From Frigoribacterium sp. PhB24 (GTDB lineage Bacteria > Actinomycetota > Actinomycetes > Actinomycetales > Microbacteriaceae), in assembly GCF_003755185.1 (NCBI RefSeq), contig NZ_RKIC01000012.1, positions 124,001 through 188,000 on the forward strand: a DNA stretch of 64,000 nucleotides, written 5' to 3'. A program made the translations under genes and the position numbers. Numbering within the stretch: the stretch's first letter is position 1; every line of letters starts with the position of its first letter. Below, one piece after another: positions 16,973-25,775 of the stretch. The notes below the pieces were generated by a model that saw only the letters and a program-made list of their open reading frames with translations, was not told where the DNA came from and did not search any database.

Positions 16973-18403
16973 TTACCTCCCGACCCGTCCCATGCCGTTG
17001 ATCAACGTGTCGAGCATCTCGTCGATCGCGGTCATGACGCGGGCGGCGCCCTGGTAGGCGTGCTGATAGGTGAGCAGGTTGACGTTCTCCTCGTCGAGGC
17101 TGACCCCGGCCGTCGAGAGCTGCCGGTTCTTGGCCGACGTGGCCGACAGGTCGGTGAGCGTCGAGCGGTCGGCCTCGGTCTGCGCGACCGCGCCGATCGT
17201 GCTGACGATCGAGCCCCAGGCGCGGTCGGGCGAGCCGGTCGACAGGCCGATCTGACCGATCGACCGGGCGACGGACCCGTCGAGGGCGCCCCCCGTGCCA
17301 TTGCCCGAGGCGATCGTGGCGGCGCCGGTCGGCACGACGGTCAGGCCGCGGGCCGCGGGCACGCCGGCGGTGAACGCGAAGAACGCGTGGCCGGTGGTGC
17401 CGTCGGCCGTGGTCCCGGTCGCGTGGACCGCGTTGACCTGGGCCGCGAGCTGGGTCGCGAGGGCGTCGTAGCTCGCGGCGGCCTCGGCGAGGACGCCGCC
17501 ACCGCCACCGCCACCGGGCGCGGCCGGGGCGAGGACCGACAGCGAGCCGGCGATGCTGCCGCCGTCGAGCGGGACGGGGTCGCCGGCGCGGTGGGTCCAT
17601 TCGAGCGAGACGCCCGAGGAGGCGCTGGCCAGCGTGTAGTCGCCGGTCACCTTCACCTGCCGGGCCGAGTCGCCCGACACGAGCGCGTTGCCGCCGACGA
17701 TCACGTCGACCGTGCCGTCCGCGTTGTCGCGCACCGTGCCTCCGGCCAGTGTCGCGATCTTCTCGGTCAGCACCGAGCGGGCGTCCACCAGCTCGTTGGT
17801 GCTGACACCCTGCTGCTGTGCCGTGCGGATGCGCACGTTGAGGTCGGCGACCTGGGTCGCGGCCGAGTTGAGCTGCGAGGCGAGGCCGTCGAGCTGTTGC
17901 CGCTGGGCGGTCCACTGGTCGTCCACCGCCTTGTAGCCGCTCGCGAGGGTGCCCGCGATGGTCTGCGCCTGCCCGAGCAGCACGGCGGCGGGTGCCGCGG
18001 CCGAGGGGTTGTTCGAGACGTCCTGCCAGGCCGACCAGAACTTCGTGAGCTGCGTCGAGAGCCCGGTGGTGCTCGGCTCGTTCAGCGACGACTCGAGCGC
18101 GGCCGTGACCGAGGCGCGCACGCCCTGGTAGCCGGCGGCCCCCGCGGCGCCGCGGACCTGCGCGTCCGCGAACCGGTCGCCGATGCGGGCGATCCCGTCG
18201 ACCGACACGCCCTGTCCGGGCTGGACGCCGGCCGAGAACAGGCCCACGCGGGCCGCGGCCTCGATCGAGGACTGGCTGACCCGCTGGCGCGTGTAGCCGT
18301 CGGTGTTGACGTTGGCGATGTTCTGGCCGACCACGTCGAGGCCGGTCCGGGCCGCGGTCAGACCGCGGTAGGCCGTGTTGAGGCTGCCGAAGGTGCTCGC
18401 CAC
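16973..18403 (-). CDS. flgK: Flagellar hook-associated protein FlgK
   Basis: A 476-residue protein starting MASTFGSLNTAYRGLTAARTGLDVVGQNIANVNTDGYTRQRV, the rod/hook N-terminal motif (ANVNT). The C-terminus (GVSLDEENVNLLTYQHAYQGAARVMTAIDEMLDTLINGMG) is the matching coiled-coil end. A hexaglycine stretch lies in the middle. Together with FlgL it forms the hook-filament junction. It follows flgN by one base and leads into flgL. Confidence 0.94.
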   Translation of the reverse strand: MASTFGSLNTAYRGLTAARTGLDVVGQNIANVNTDGYTRQRVSQSSIEAAARVGLFSAGVQPGQGVSVDGIARIGDRFADAQVRGAAGAAGYQGVRASVTAALESSLNEPSTTGLSTQLTKFWSAWQDVSNNPSAAAPAAVLLGQAQTIAGTLASGYKAVDDQWTAQRQQLDGLASQLNSAATQVADLNVRIRTAQQQGVSTNELVDARSVLTEKIATLAGGTVRDNADGTVDVIVGGNALVSGDSARQVKVTGDYTLASASSGVSLEWTHRAGDPVPLDGGSIAGSLSVLAPAAPGGGGGGGVLAEAAASYDALATQLAAQVNAVHATGTTADGTTGHAFFAFTAGVPAARGLTVVPTGAATIASGNGTGGALDGSVARSIGQIGLSTGSPDRAWGSIVSTIGAVAQTEADRSTLTDLSATSAKNRQLSTAGVSLDEENVNLLTYQHAYQGAARVMTAIDEMLDTLINGMGRVGR

Positions 18404-18404
18404 G

Positions 18405-18908
18405 TCAGAGCCGCCCGTCGAAGAGGTGCCCGCCGGAGGCGCTGGCCGAGTTCGCGTGACCGGTCTGGCCGGACGCGTCGTACGTCGCGGTCGCGGGGCC
18501 GGTGGACGCGGTGGCCAGGGTCTCCTGTGTGGCGCGGGCGGCGGCCCGGAGGAAGCGTTCGTTCTCGTCCCGCAGCTGGGCGATGCGGCCGGTCAGTTCG
18601 GTCATGGCGCGCAGGTGGGCGGTGAAGATCTCGCCCCATGGGCCGGCCGGAGCCGCGGCGACGATCTCGCGCAGCGGGGCCTCCTCGTCGGTGCCCCACT
18701 CGCGGGCGACGGCCGACACCTCGACGCTGCGCTCGAGACCCGCGGACCGCAGGCGACCGAGCACCTGCTCGACCTCACGCGTCGCGTGGTCGATCCACCG
18801 GCTGCGGCCCGCGGTGAGCAGCAGCTGCTCCTCCTCGAGCTTGAAGGTCAGCAGCTCGAGCAGTTCGCGCTCTCGCCAGAGCAGCGCGGAGAGTTCGTTC
18901 GCGCCCAT
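18405..18908 (-). CDS. flgN: Flagellar export chaperone FlgN
   Basis: A 167-residue protein rich in helices (MGANELSALLWRERELLELLTFKLEEEQLLLTAGRSRWIDHATREVEQVL), the FlgN pattern. FlgN escorts FlgK and FlgL to the export gate, which fits its place just upstream of flgK. GAGGAGG precedes the ATG at 18908. A GTG in the same frame 69 bases upstream (18977) lies right after a sigma-28 box, so a longer, leaderless form is possible. Confidence 0.85.
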   Translation of the reverse strand: MGANELSALLWRERELLELLTFKLEEEQLLLTAGRSRWIDHATREVEQVLGRLRSAGLERSVEVSAVAREWGTDEEAPLREIVAAAPAGPWGEIFTAHLRAMTELTGRIAQLRDENERFLRAAARATQETLATASTGPATATYDASGQTGHANSASASGGHLFDGRL

Positions 18909-19375
18909 GGGGGCCTCCTCGGTCGGGTACGTCGGGTTCGTCGGTCGTCGGCGAGGAGTGCCTGACGTCCTCTGCACGGGTGACTATCGGCGGAGGCGCG
19001 GCATGCGTTAGCGACCGGCCCGAGCGTCCTCCGGGCGGCGCCTAGCCTTAAACCACCGCTCGAAGGAAGGGGCGTTCCGACCCAGTACGGGGGTGGGGGC
19101 ACAGGGTGTGTCCCCCGAAGGGATGACGGACGTTCCCCCGCACTGGGGGCAGCCCCGGCCTGCCGCCGGCCCCCTCCTGCTCGGTAGCGTTGCAGAGCAG
19201 CGACGGGCCCCGCCGGTCGGTCGCACATCACCATCCGCGGTCCCGCCGTCCTCTCGCACGGCGACCCGCGCCTCCTCGGCGATCCCTGTCGACGTGCCCT
19301 GATCAGAGGGCCGTTCGTCGCGCCCGGAGGCACCGTCACCGGACCCGAGAGGTCCCCTTCGCACTGGGAGTCGCG
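18909..19375. other. Divergent flgN/fliA control region
   Basis: About 470 bases. The minus strand carries the sigma-28 promoter of flgN (18984-19011), with a GGAGGCGCG copy lying inside its 14-base spacer. Toward fliA there are G- and C-run inverted segments (about 19085-19160: GTCCCCC, GTTCCCCC, ACTGGGGGC), a dispersed word at 19267, and no sigma-28 match. How fliA itself is transcribed cannot be read from here. Confidence 0.55.
18984..19011 (-). promoter_or_regulatory. Sigma-28 (FliA) promoter of flgN-flgK-flgL-fliW
   Basis: On the minus strand: CTAACG, 14 bases, GCCGATAG, then 6 bases and GTG at 18977. Identical in layout to five other flagellar promoters in the window. Confidence 0.85.
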
Positions 19376-20197
19376 ATGAACCGCACCGAACGCAACGCCA
19401 TGGTGGTGGAGAACCTGCCGTTGGTCGGTTACCTCGTCTCGGAGGTGTGCGCCCGCGCCACCCACCTGTCGCGCGACGACCTCGCCTCGGTCGGTGCCGT
19501 CGCCCTCGTGCAGGCCGCCGACGCCTTCGACCCCACGCTCGGCATCCCGTTCGGCGCCTACGCCCGCACCCGCATCGTCGGCGCCTTCGCCGACGACATG
19601 CGCTCGGGCGACTGGGCCAGCCGCGGCACCCGCAAGCGCATCAAGGAGACCCTGGCCGTGCAGGAGGCGCTCACCGCCTCGCTCGGCCGCGCCCCCAGCG
19701 TCGACGAGATCGCTGGAGCCCTCGGCGTCGACCGGCAGACGGCCGCCGGCGCCCTGACCGACGCGGCCCGCACCGTCTCGGCCCTCGACGACACCGTCGC
19801 CGACCACCTCGCCGCCGACCTGCCGCTGCCCGAGGAGAACCTGCTCGTCTCGGAGCGCAGCCGCTACGTCGCCGCCGCCGTCGAGGCCTTGCCCGAGCGC
19901 ATGCGCCTGATCGTCGAGGGCGTCTACTTCGGCGATCGCACGGTCACCGAGATCGCCGACGAGCTCGGCATCACCCACTCGGCGGTGTCGCAGCAGCGCA
20001 CCGAGGCGGTCCGTCTGCTGCGGGACGCCCTCGAGGCGCACTACGCCGACGACCCCGACGCCGAGTTCGCGCCCGTCTCGAAGACCGCGCCCGCCCGCCG
20101 CAGCGCGTACCTGTCGCGCGTCGCGACCAACGCCGCCGTCGGCATCGCCCGCGCCATGCGCGAGCCCGACGCGGCCGGCCTCAGCACGGCGGTCTGA
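19376..20197 (+). CDS. fliA: Flagellar RNA polymerase sigma factor (FliA/WhiG type)
   Basis: A 273-residue sigma-70 family protein. Region 2 reads DDLASVGAVALVQAADAFDPTLGIPFGAYARTRIVGAFADDMRSGDW (about 36-82), region 3 TRKRIKETLAVQEALTASLGRAPSVDEIAGALGV, and region 4 LPERMRLIVEGVYFGDRTVTEIADELGITHSAVSQQRTEAVRLL (about 175-220, helix-turn-helix). It should direct RNA polymerase to the CTAACG-N14-GCCGATAG promoters. It lies between the flgN and fliC operons. A C-terminal tail of about 50 residues extends beyond region 4. Confidence 0.9.
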   Translation: MNRTERNAMVVENLPLVGYLVSEVCARATHLSRDDLASVGAVALVQAADAFDPTLGIPFGAYARTRIVGAFADDMRSGDWASRGTRKRIKETLAVQEALTASLGRAPSVDEIAGALGVDRQTAAGALTDAARTVSALDDTVADHLAADLPLPEENLLVSERSRYVAAAVEALPERMRLIVEGVYFGDRTVTEIADELGITHSAVSQQRTEAVRLLRDALEAHYADDPDAEFAPVSKTAPARRSAYLSRVATNAAVGIARAMREPDAAGLSTAV

Positions 20198-20224
20198 GAC
20201 CGCCCGAAAAACTTCTGCGGCTGA

Positions 20225-20252
20225 CTAACAGTCGCGGTCGACCGGCCGACAG
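20225..20252 (+). promoter_or_regulatory. Sigma-28 (FliA) promoter of fliC
   Basis: CTAACA (20225-20230), 14 bases, GCCGACAG (20245-20252), then TAGCCG and GTG at 20259. One base in each box differs from the commonest form. Confidence 0.85.
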
Positions 20253-20264
20253 TAGCCGGTGTCA

Positions 20265-20278
20265 GCCCACGGACGGGC
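20265..20278 (+). promoter_or_regulatory. Putative CsrA-binding stem-loop in the fliC leader
   Basis: GCCC-ACGGAC-GGGC: a 4-bp stem holding GGA in its loop. A second GGA, in CACGGAGGAG at 20297-20306, overlaps the ribosome site. Two GGA motifs, one in a hairpin loop and one on the Shine-Dalgarno, are the usual CsrA arrangement on flagellin mRNA. Confidence 0.55.
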
Positions 20279-20312
20279 CGACGAACACCACCCAGTCACG
20301 GAGGAGAACACC

Positions 20313-21488
20313 ATGGGTATGCAGATCAACACCAACCTCGCGGCCAACAACACGTACCGCAACCTGAACGCCACGCAGAACGACCTGTCGAAGAGCCTCG
20401 AGAAGCTCTCGTCCGGTCTCCGCATCAACCGTGCCGCTGACGACGCGGCCGGCCTCGCGATCTCCGAGGGCCTGCGTTCGCAGGTCGGTGGACTGACCGT
20501 CGCCGCACGCAACTCCCAGGACGGCATCTCGGTCGTGCAGACCGCTGAAGGTGGCCTCACCGAGACCCACTCGATCCTCCAGCGCATGCGCGACCTCGCC
20601 GTCCAGGCCGGTAACGACTCGAACAACGTCGAGTCGCGTAAGGCCATCACCACCGAGGTCAACTCGCTCAAGGAGGAGCTCACGCGCATCGCCGCGTCGA
20701 CCAACTTCAACGGGACCAACCTGCTCGACGGCTCGAAGAAGACGCTCTCCTTCCAAGTGGGCGCCAACGGCAGCGCGGACAACCAGATCACGGTCAACCT
20801 GGGTGTCGCCGACGTCACTGCCATCACGAAGAACCTGACCACGGGTGCCGCAGGCGGCGAGGGCACGAGCTTCACGATCGCGGACTCCACCGCGATCGCG
20901 GGCAAGCAGTCCTTCACGCTCACGAAGGACGGCGTGGCCACGACGGTCGAGACGGCTCAGGCCGCCCCGGCAAACGGCTACAAGAGCGTCGAGGCCTACG
21001 CGACCGCTCTTCGCGAGGATGCCAACTTCTCGGCGAACTTCAGCGTCAGCGTGACGAAGAACGACAACGGTGCCGGCACCGGCATCGTGGTCCGTGCACT
21101 CAACGGCGGGGCCGTCGCCACGACGGACCCGAACGCGACCAGCGACGCGGTCACCGGCGGCACGGCCAGTGCCGTCGCCACGGGTGGTCTGGACTTCTCC
21201 AGCGCCACCTCCGCTCGTGCGTCCATCACGCTGCTCGACGAGCAGATCACGAAGGTGTCGACGGCTCGTTCCGAGTTGGGTGCCGTCCAGAACCGCTTCG
21301 AGCACGCCATCAACGTGACGAACGTGGCGAAGGAGAACCTGACGGCGGCCGAGTCGCGCATCCGCGACACCGACATGGCACAGGAGATGGTCAAGTACAC
21401 CCGCTCGAACATCCTGAGCCAGGCCGGCACCGCGATGCTCGCGCAGGCGAACCAGAGCACCCAGGGCGTCCTGTCGCTCCTCCGCTAG
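20313..21488 (+). CDS. fliC: Flagellin
   Basis: A 391-residue filament protein. The N-terminal D0/D1 domain starts MGMQINTNLAANNTYRNLNATQNDL and includes SSGLRINRAADDAAGLAISE; the C-terminal D0 ends in MAQEMVKYTRSNILSQAGTAMLAQANQSTQGVLSLLR. The central about 180 residues (Thr/Ala-rich) are the exposed variable part. A strong GGAGGAGAACACC site precedes ATG 20313. A GTG in the same frame at 20259, 6 bases after the sigma-28 box, would add 18 residues; I prefer the ATG because flagellins begin at this point. Confidence 0.97.
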   Translation: MGMQINTNLAANNTYRNLNATQNDLSKSLEKLSSGLRINRAADDAAGLAISEGLRSQVGGLTVAARNSQDGISVVQTAEGGLTETHSILQRMRDLAVQAGNDSNNVESRKAITTEVNSLKEELTRIAASTNFNGTNLLDGSKKTLSFQVGANGSADNQITVNLGVADVTAITKNLTTGAAGGEGTSFTIADSTAIAGKQSFTLTKDGVATTVETAQAAPANGYKSVEAYATALREDANFSANFSVSVTKNDNGAGTGIVVRALNGGAVATTDPNATSDAVTGGTASAVATGGLDFSSATSARASITLLDEQITKVSTARSELGAVQNRFEHAINVTNVAKENLTAAESRIRDTDMAQEMVKYTRSNILSQAGTAMLAQANQSTQGVLSLLR

Positions 21489-21551
21489 TCGGAGAGCGTC
21501 CCGGCGGTCGCTCCCAGCGGCCGTCGGGCGACACCCGGGCATGACGCGTGA

Positions 21552-21600
21552 CCGGCACGGGGCGGGTCGAGAGCTGATCCTCTCGCCCGCCGCGTGCCGG
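21552..21600. terminator. Strong hairpin between fliC and fliD
   Basis: Arms CCGGCACGGGGCGGGTCGAGAG and CTCTCGCCCGCCGCGTGCCGG pair along about 21 bases around CTGATC. It lies 64 bases after the flagellin stop. It could reduce readthrough so that flagellin mRNA exceeds fliD mRNA, or protect the 3' end. No T-run follows. Confidence 0.6.
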
Positions 21601-21674
21601 CCGCGTCGCTCACCTCGACGTCCGTCGACCACACCCCTGCCCCTCCGACCCCCGACCTGCGACAGGAGCACCTC

Positions 21675-23069
21675 ATGGCCAGCGTCGGCATCGACGGGCT
21701 CGCGAGCAGCCTCGACACCACCAGCCTGATCAACAACCTGATCAAGATCGAGGGCACCCCCCAGACCCTGCTGAAGAACAAGGTCAGCGCCGCCACCAGC
21801 TTCATCACGTCGATGCAGACGTTGAACGCCCAGGTCTCGGCACTGGCCGACACCGCGAAGACCGCGGCGAAGCCCGCCTCGCTGCAGGCCTTCACGGCGA
21901 CGAGCAGCGCCACCTCCGTCACGGCCTCGGCGGGAGCCACGGCCGCCGCCGGCTCGATCGAGTTCGTCGTCGGTGCCACCGCGCAGGCGAAGACCGCCGT
22001 CACGGCCGCGATGACCGCCTGGCCCGCCGAGCCCGCCGTCCTGACCTTCACCTCGGCCGCCGGCAAGGCCGTCGAGGTCACGGCCGCGTCCGCCTCGCTC
22101 GACGACGTCGTCACCGCCGTCAACGCCTCGGCAGCAGGCGTCACCGCCCTGAAGGTCGCCTCGGGCAAGGACGCCTCGGGCGTCGTGCAGTACCGCCTCC
22201 AGCTCACCTCGACCGCGACGGGCGCCGGCGGCGACTTCTCGGTCCACCGGGGAACCGCCGCCGAGGTGGACGCCGGCACCGCGCCCGACCTCCTCGCCGA
22301 GGCGGGGGCCGCCGTCGTCAAGACCGCCCGCGACGCCTCGGTGACCCTCTACGCGGGAACCGCCGCCGAGCAGGTGGTGACCAGCGCCTCCAACACGTTC
22401 TCCGACCTGCTGCCCGGCGTCTCGGTCACCGTCTCGGCCGCAGCCGTGTCGGCCACGCCCGTCTCCGTGACCGTGGCTCGCGACGCCGCCGCCGCCGGCA
22501 AGGTCGCGTCGGGGCTCGTGTCGAGCCTCAACTCGGTGCTCTCGGCCATCTCGAGCGGACAAGCCACGACGACCAGCACGAGTGCGACCGGCGCCACGAC
22601 GGTCAAGGGCGGTGCGTACACCGGCGACTCGTCGGTGCGGGCCGCTCAGACGGCATTGCAGTCGGCGGCCTCGGCACCGATCGACGGCAAGTCGCCCTCG
22701 TCGATCGGCATCAGCATCTCCCGGGACGGCACCTTCGCCTACGACGCCGACAAGTTCCAGGCCGCCCTGGCGGCCGACCCGGTCGGCACGCAGTCGATGC
22801 TCAGCGCACTCGCCGGCCGCGTGGCCGAGGCTGCGACGAGCGCGTCGGACAAGACGACCGGCACCTTGACCCAGGTGATCACCGGCCAGCAGTCGGTCGT
22901 GAAGGACCTCGGCGTGCGCATCGCCGACTGGGACCTGCGCCTCACCGCGCGCCGCGCCACCCTCCAGACCACGTACAACTCGCTCGAGGTGAAACTGCAG
23001 GCCCTCCAGGCCCAGTCCTCCTGGCTCAGCAGCCAGGTCGCCTCCCTGACCGCATCGACGAGCAGCTGA
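21675..23069 (+). CDS. fliD: Flagellar filament cap protein FliD
   Basis: A 464-residue protein. The N-terminus MASVGIDGLASSLDTTSLINNLIKIEGTPQTLLKNKVSAATSFITSMQTLNAQVSALADTA is the FliD_N signature; the C-terminal part (AYDADKFQAALAADPVGTQSMLSALAGRV, then IADWDLRLTARRATLQTTYNSLEVKLQALQAQSSWLSSQV) matches FliD_C with its coiled coil. FliD caps the growing filament and helps flagellin fold. ACAGGAGCACCTC precedes the ATG. Confidence 0.94.
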   Translation: MASVGIDGLASSLDTTSLINNLIKIEGTPQTLLKNKVSAATSFITSMQTLNAQVSALADTAKTAAKPASLQAFTATSSATSVTASAGATAAAGSIEFVVGATAQAKTAVTAAMTAWPAEPAVLTFTSAAGKAVEVTAASASLDDVVTAVNASAAGVTALKVASGKDASGVVQYRLQLTSTATGAGGDFSVHRGTAAEVDAGTAPDLLAEAGAAVVKTARDASVTLYAGTAAEQVVTSASNTFSDLLPGVSVTVSAAAVSATPVSVTVARDAAAAGKVASGLVSSLNSVLSAISSGQATTTSTSATGATTVKGGAYTGDSSVRAAQTALQSAASAPIDGKSPSSIGISISRDGTFAYDADKFQAALAADPVGTQSMLSALAGRVAEAATSASDKTTGTLTQVITGQQSVVKDLGVRIADWDLRLTARRATLQTTYNSLEVKLQALQAQSSWLSSQVASLTASTSS

Positions 23070-23533
23070 TGATGAACGCACAAGGATTCGCCGCCTTCGC
23101 CGCGGCGAACGGTCCCGCCACCACCGCGCAGCGCCAGCGGGCGCAGTACACCTCGGAGGCGGTGCTCTCGGCGACGCCCGTCCAGCTCGTCACGATGCTC
23201 TACGACCGCCTCATGCTCGACCTCTCGCGCGCCGAGGCCGCCCAGGTCGCCGGGTCGTGGGTCGTCGCCGGTGAGCAGCTCGTGCACGCCCAGGCGATCG
23301 TCGCCGAACTGTCGTCGTCGCTGAAGATCGACGTCTGGGACGGTGGCGAGGGCCTGCTCGCGCTCTACGGTTACGCGTCGACCGCCCTGGTCAACGCCAA
23401 CGTCCACCGCGACGTGGCGCTCACACGCGAGGTCGTCGGCCTCCTCGAGCCGCTCCGCCAGGCCTGGCACGAGGCGGGTGCCTCGTTGCAGACCACGACG
23501 GTCGCCCCCACGGGAGCCCTCGGTGTCGCCTAG
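23069..23533 (+). CDS. fliS: Flagellar secretion chaperone FliS
   Basis: A 154-residue helical protein with the FliS motif YTSEAVLSATPVQLVTMLYDRLMLDLSRAEAA (about 29-59) and AQAIVAELSSSLKID. It binds the C-terminus of flagellin to stop early polymerisation. The start ATG shares a base with the fliD stop (TGATG), so translation is coupled. Confidence 0.93.
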   Translation: MMNAQGFAAFAAANGPATTAQRQRAQYTSEAVLSATPVQLVTMLYDRLMLDLSRAEAAQVAGSWVVAGEQLVHAQAIVAELSSSLKIDVWDGGEGLLALYGYASTALVNANVHRDVALTREVVGLLEPLRQAWHEAGASLQTTTVAPTGALGVA

Positions 23534-23858
23534 GACCGACCGGACGCACGCCGCCTGGCGCGCGGCCCTGGACGAGCTGGAGGCGCTGGTCACCCAGGCT
23601 GATGCCTCGATTCCCGCAGGCGACGCCGGCACGGCGACCCCGCCGACCCCGTCACGACGCTGGACGCCCCCCGCGGGGCTGGGCCCGTTGCCGCAGGACC
23701 TGGCGACCCGCGCCTCCTCGTTGGCCGAGCGCCAGCGGGGTGTGATCGGCCGCCTCGAGGCCGCGCGCGCCGCCGTGCTGCAGCATCTCGGCGCGGTCCG
23801 GACCGTCGAGGCCTCGCACGAGCCCTCGCGTCCGGTCTACCTCGACACCACCGGCTAG
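23523..23858 (+). CDS. Small FliT-position protein, unrecognised family
   Basis: A 111-residue helical protein starting at GTG 23523 and overlapping the fliS end by 11 bases. It reads VSPRTDRTHAAWRAALDELEALV, a Pro-rich middle, then LATRASSLAERQRGVIGRLEAARAAVLQHLGAVRTV. Position after fliS and helical content suggest a FliT-like chaperone, but sequence identity to FliT is not evident to me. The middle RASS codons coincide with a dispersed word (23709). Confidence 0.6.
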   Translation: MSPRTDRTHAAWRAALDELEALVTQADASIPAGDAGTATPPTPSRRWTPPAGLGPLPQDLATRASSLAERQRGVIGRLEAARAAVLQHLGAVRTVEASHEPSRPVYLDTTG

Positions 23859-23869
23859 GCAGGCCCCAC

Positions 23870-23927
23870 CGAGACGCCACGACGTGCCGCTCACCTCGAA
23901 AGGTGAGCGGCACGTCGTGACATCTCG
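23870..23927. terminator. Long palindrome, family A, copy 2, between convergent genes
   Basis: Arms of 27 bases (23870-23896 and 23901-23927) around the tetraloop CGAA, with two G-T type mismatches. The core CACGACGTGCCGCTCACCT is strongly paired. It lies between the FliT-position gene and the leftward transporter gene. It is kin to the palindromes at 12251 and 43507 (shared GACATCTCG). Confidence 0.75.
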
Positions 23928-23942
23928 CCGGAACAGGACGAC

Positions 23943-25466
23943 TCAGCCGAACGGGATCACCCCGACGACGATCGCGACCACGAGCATCACGACCGAGACC
24001 ACGGCCGCCCGCCAGAGAACCTTCTTGTGGTGGTCGCCGAGGTTGACGTTCGCCAGGCTGACCAGCAGCAGGATCGCCGGCACGAGCGGGCTCTGGAGGT
24101 GCACGGGCTGGCCGATCACCGAGGCGCGGGCCATCTCGACGGGTTCGATGCCGAACGCGGCGGCGCTCTGGGCCAGGACCGGAAGGATGCCGAAGTAGAA
24201 GGCGTCGTTGCTCATGAAGAAGGTGAGCGGCAGGCTGAGCAGCCCGGTGATGACGGCCAGGTACGGTCCCAGCTCGTTCGGGATCACCTGCACGAGCCAC
24301 TGCGCCATCGCGTCGACCATGCCCGTGCCGTTGAGCACGCCGATCAGCACGCCGGCCGCGAAGACCATCGAGACGACGCCGACGATGCTGGGCGCGTGGG
24401 CGACGATCTCGGCCGACTGCTGCTTCACCTTCGGGAAGTTGATCAGCAGGGCGACCGCGACGCCGACCATGAAGACGTAGGCCAGCGGGAAGAGGTCGAG
24501 CACGAGCAGCACCATCACGACGACGGTCAGCGCGAAGTTGAACCAGATGAGCTTCGGGCGCAGGGTCTCACGCGTGGGGTCGAGCATCGTGTCGGCGAGG
24601 GTGCCGCTCATCGGGGTGCCGTTCTCGCTGCCGCCGACGGGGTTGTCGACCGCGCGCTCGCCGGGGGCGTCGGCCCGGCTGCCGTCGGCGCGACCGCCGC
24701 GGAGGCCCAGGGCGACGGTCGGGCTGGTGAACATCGAGACCCCCACGCCCGCCTTGCCCGGTCCGCCGCCGCGGGCCGCCGTGGCGAGCTCGCGCGACAA
24801 CGGCGACATCTTCTCGGCCGCGGCGGCGAGCACGGACCCGCCGAGTTCGACGGTGCCGAGGCGGCGGCGCTCGCGCAGGCCCATGAGCCAGGCGAAGACG
24901 AACACGATGACCAAGCCGGTGATCAGCGACGGCACGAGCGGCACGAAGATGTCGGACGGCGCGACGTTCAGCGCGGCGGCCGCACGGACGGTCGGCCCGC
25001 CCCACGGGACGATGTTGAGCGTGCCGTTGGCGAGGCCTGCGACGCAGGTGAGCACGACCGGGCTCATGCCGAGCTTGAGGTAGATCGGCAGCATGGCGGC
25101 GGTCGTCACGATGAAGGTGGTCGACCCGTCGCCGTCGAGCGAGACGGCCCCGGCCAGCAGAGCCGTGCCGAGCACGATCTTCGCGGGGTCGTTGCCCGTC
25201 ACCCGCAGGATGAACCGGACCAGCGGGTCGAACAGCCCGACGTCGATCATCAGGCCGAAGTACATGATCGCGAACATCAGCAGCGCTGCGGTCGGGGCCA
25301 GGTCGCCGATCGCCTCGATGACCATGTCGCCGATGCCGAGACCGGCCCCCGCGAACAGGCCGAAGATGGTCGGCACCATGATCAGGGCGAGCATCGGCGA
25401 GAGCCGTTTGGTCATGATCAGCACCATGAAGGTGGCGATCATCAGATAGCCGAGGATGACGAGCAT
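23943..25466 (-). CDS. Citrate-Mg/Ca symporter family transporter (CitMHS)
   Basis: A 507-residue membrane protein with about 12 hydrophobic segments, starting MLVILGYLMIATFMVLIMTKRLSPMLALIMVPTIFGLFAG. Family text includes GTALLAGAVSLDGDGSTTFIVTTAAMLPIYLKLGMSP and ANGTLNIVPWGGPT (the citrate-site region), and FFMSNDAFYFGILPVLAQSAAAFGIEPVEMARASVIGQP. Imports citrate or a related acid as a metal complex. A central hydrophilic loop (about 205-290) is cytoplasmic. AAGGAG precedes ATG. It is divergent from a citrate/dicarboxylate-type two-component system, which probably controls it. Confidence 0.92.
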   Translation of the reverse strand: MLVILGYLMIATFMVLIMTKRLSPMLALIMVPTIFGLFAGAGLGIGDMVIEAIGDLAPTAALLMFAIMYFGLMIDVGLFDPLVRFILRVTGNDPAKIVLGTALLAGAVSLDGDGSTTFIVTTAAMLPIYLKLGMSPVVLTCVAGLANGTLNIVPWGGPTVRAAAALNVAPSDIFVPLVPSLITGLVIVFVFAWLMGLRERRRLGTVELGGSVLAAAAEKMSPLSRELATAARGGGPGKAGVGVSMFTSPTVALGLRGGRADGSRADAPGERAVDNPVGGSENGTPMSGTLADTMLDPTRETLRPKLIWFNFALTVVVMVLLVLDLFPLAYVFMVGVAVALLINFPKVKQQSAEIVAHAPSIVGVVSMVFAAGVLIGVLNGTGMVDAMAQWLVQVIPNELGPYLAVITGLLSLPLTFFMSNDAFYFGILPVLAQSAAAFGIEPVEMARASVIGQPVHLQSPLVPAILLLVSLANVNLGDHHKKVLWRAAVVSVVMLVVAIVVGVIPFG

Positions 25467-25640
25467 CAGGACTCCTTCGTCCAGTTCGTGTGTCCGGGCA
25501 CGCTAGCCGCGCCTCCCGACGCACGTCGCGCTTGTGCGCATTGGCCGACTATCGCGCGTTGGTGCCGTTCTGCGCGTTCTGCTCAGGACGCACGGCCTGC
25601 CCCGCCCGACCCCGCCCCGCCCGCCCCCGCCCCCGGCTTG

Positions 25641-25700
25641 GCACCGCGTTTCGTGCACCGCACCGCGCCTAGACGAGGTGCGGTGCACGAAACGCGGTGC
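25641..25700. repeat. Perfect 24-bp inverted repeat, family B, copy 1
   Basis: Arms 25641-25664 and 25677-25700 are exact reverse complements, around a 12-base loop. The arm begins GCACCGCGTTTCGTGCACCG. A less perfect relative is at 40419-40478. Confidence 0.85.
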
Positions 25701-25762
25701 GGCGCGTGCGCGGGGGCAGGGCGGGGCCGCGAGGAGGCGCGGGGCGCGTCGGCCGCGCCCGG

Positions 25763-25768
25763 TACCCT
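25763..25768 (+). promoter_or_regulatory. -10 box TACCCT of the citrate-type kinase gene
   Basis: TACCCT, 7 bases, then GTG at 25776: leaderless spacing. Confidence 0.45.
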
Positions 25769-25775
25769 GGCGGGC

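Larger units (their letters stand above)
25467..25775. other. Divergent transporter/kinase control region with a palindrome
   Basis: About 310 bases between the leftward transporter and the rightward histidine kinase. It holds the 24-bp perfect palindrome at 25641-25700 and dispersed words at 25508 and 25733. A TACCCT -10 box at 25763-25768 serves the kinase. I see no gene. The palindrome is not obviously a regulator site, since a related one lies at 40419, far from this system. Confidence 0.6.

Noticed and set aside
20262-23081. A frame of over 900 codons opposite fliC and fliD
   Set aside because: Same artefact of GC-rich codon use; flagellin and FliD on the other strand are certain.
25641-25700. 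The perfect palindrome as operator of the citrate-type response regulator
   Set aside because: A related palindrome lies beside the reverse transcriptase gene, unconnected to citrate uptake, and 24-bp perfect arms are longer than usual operators.
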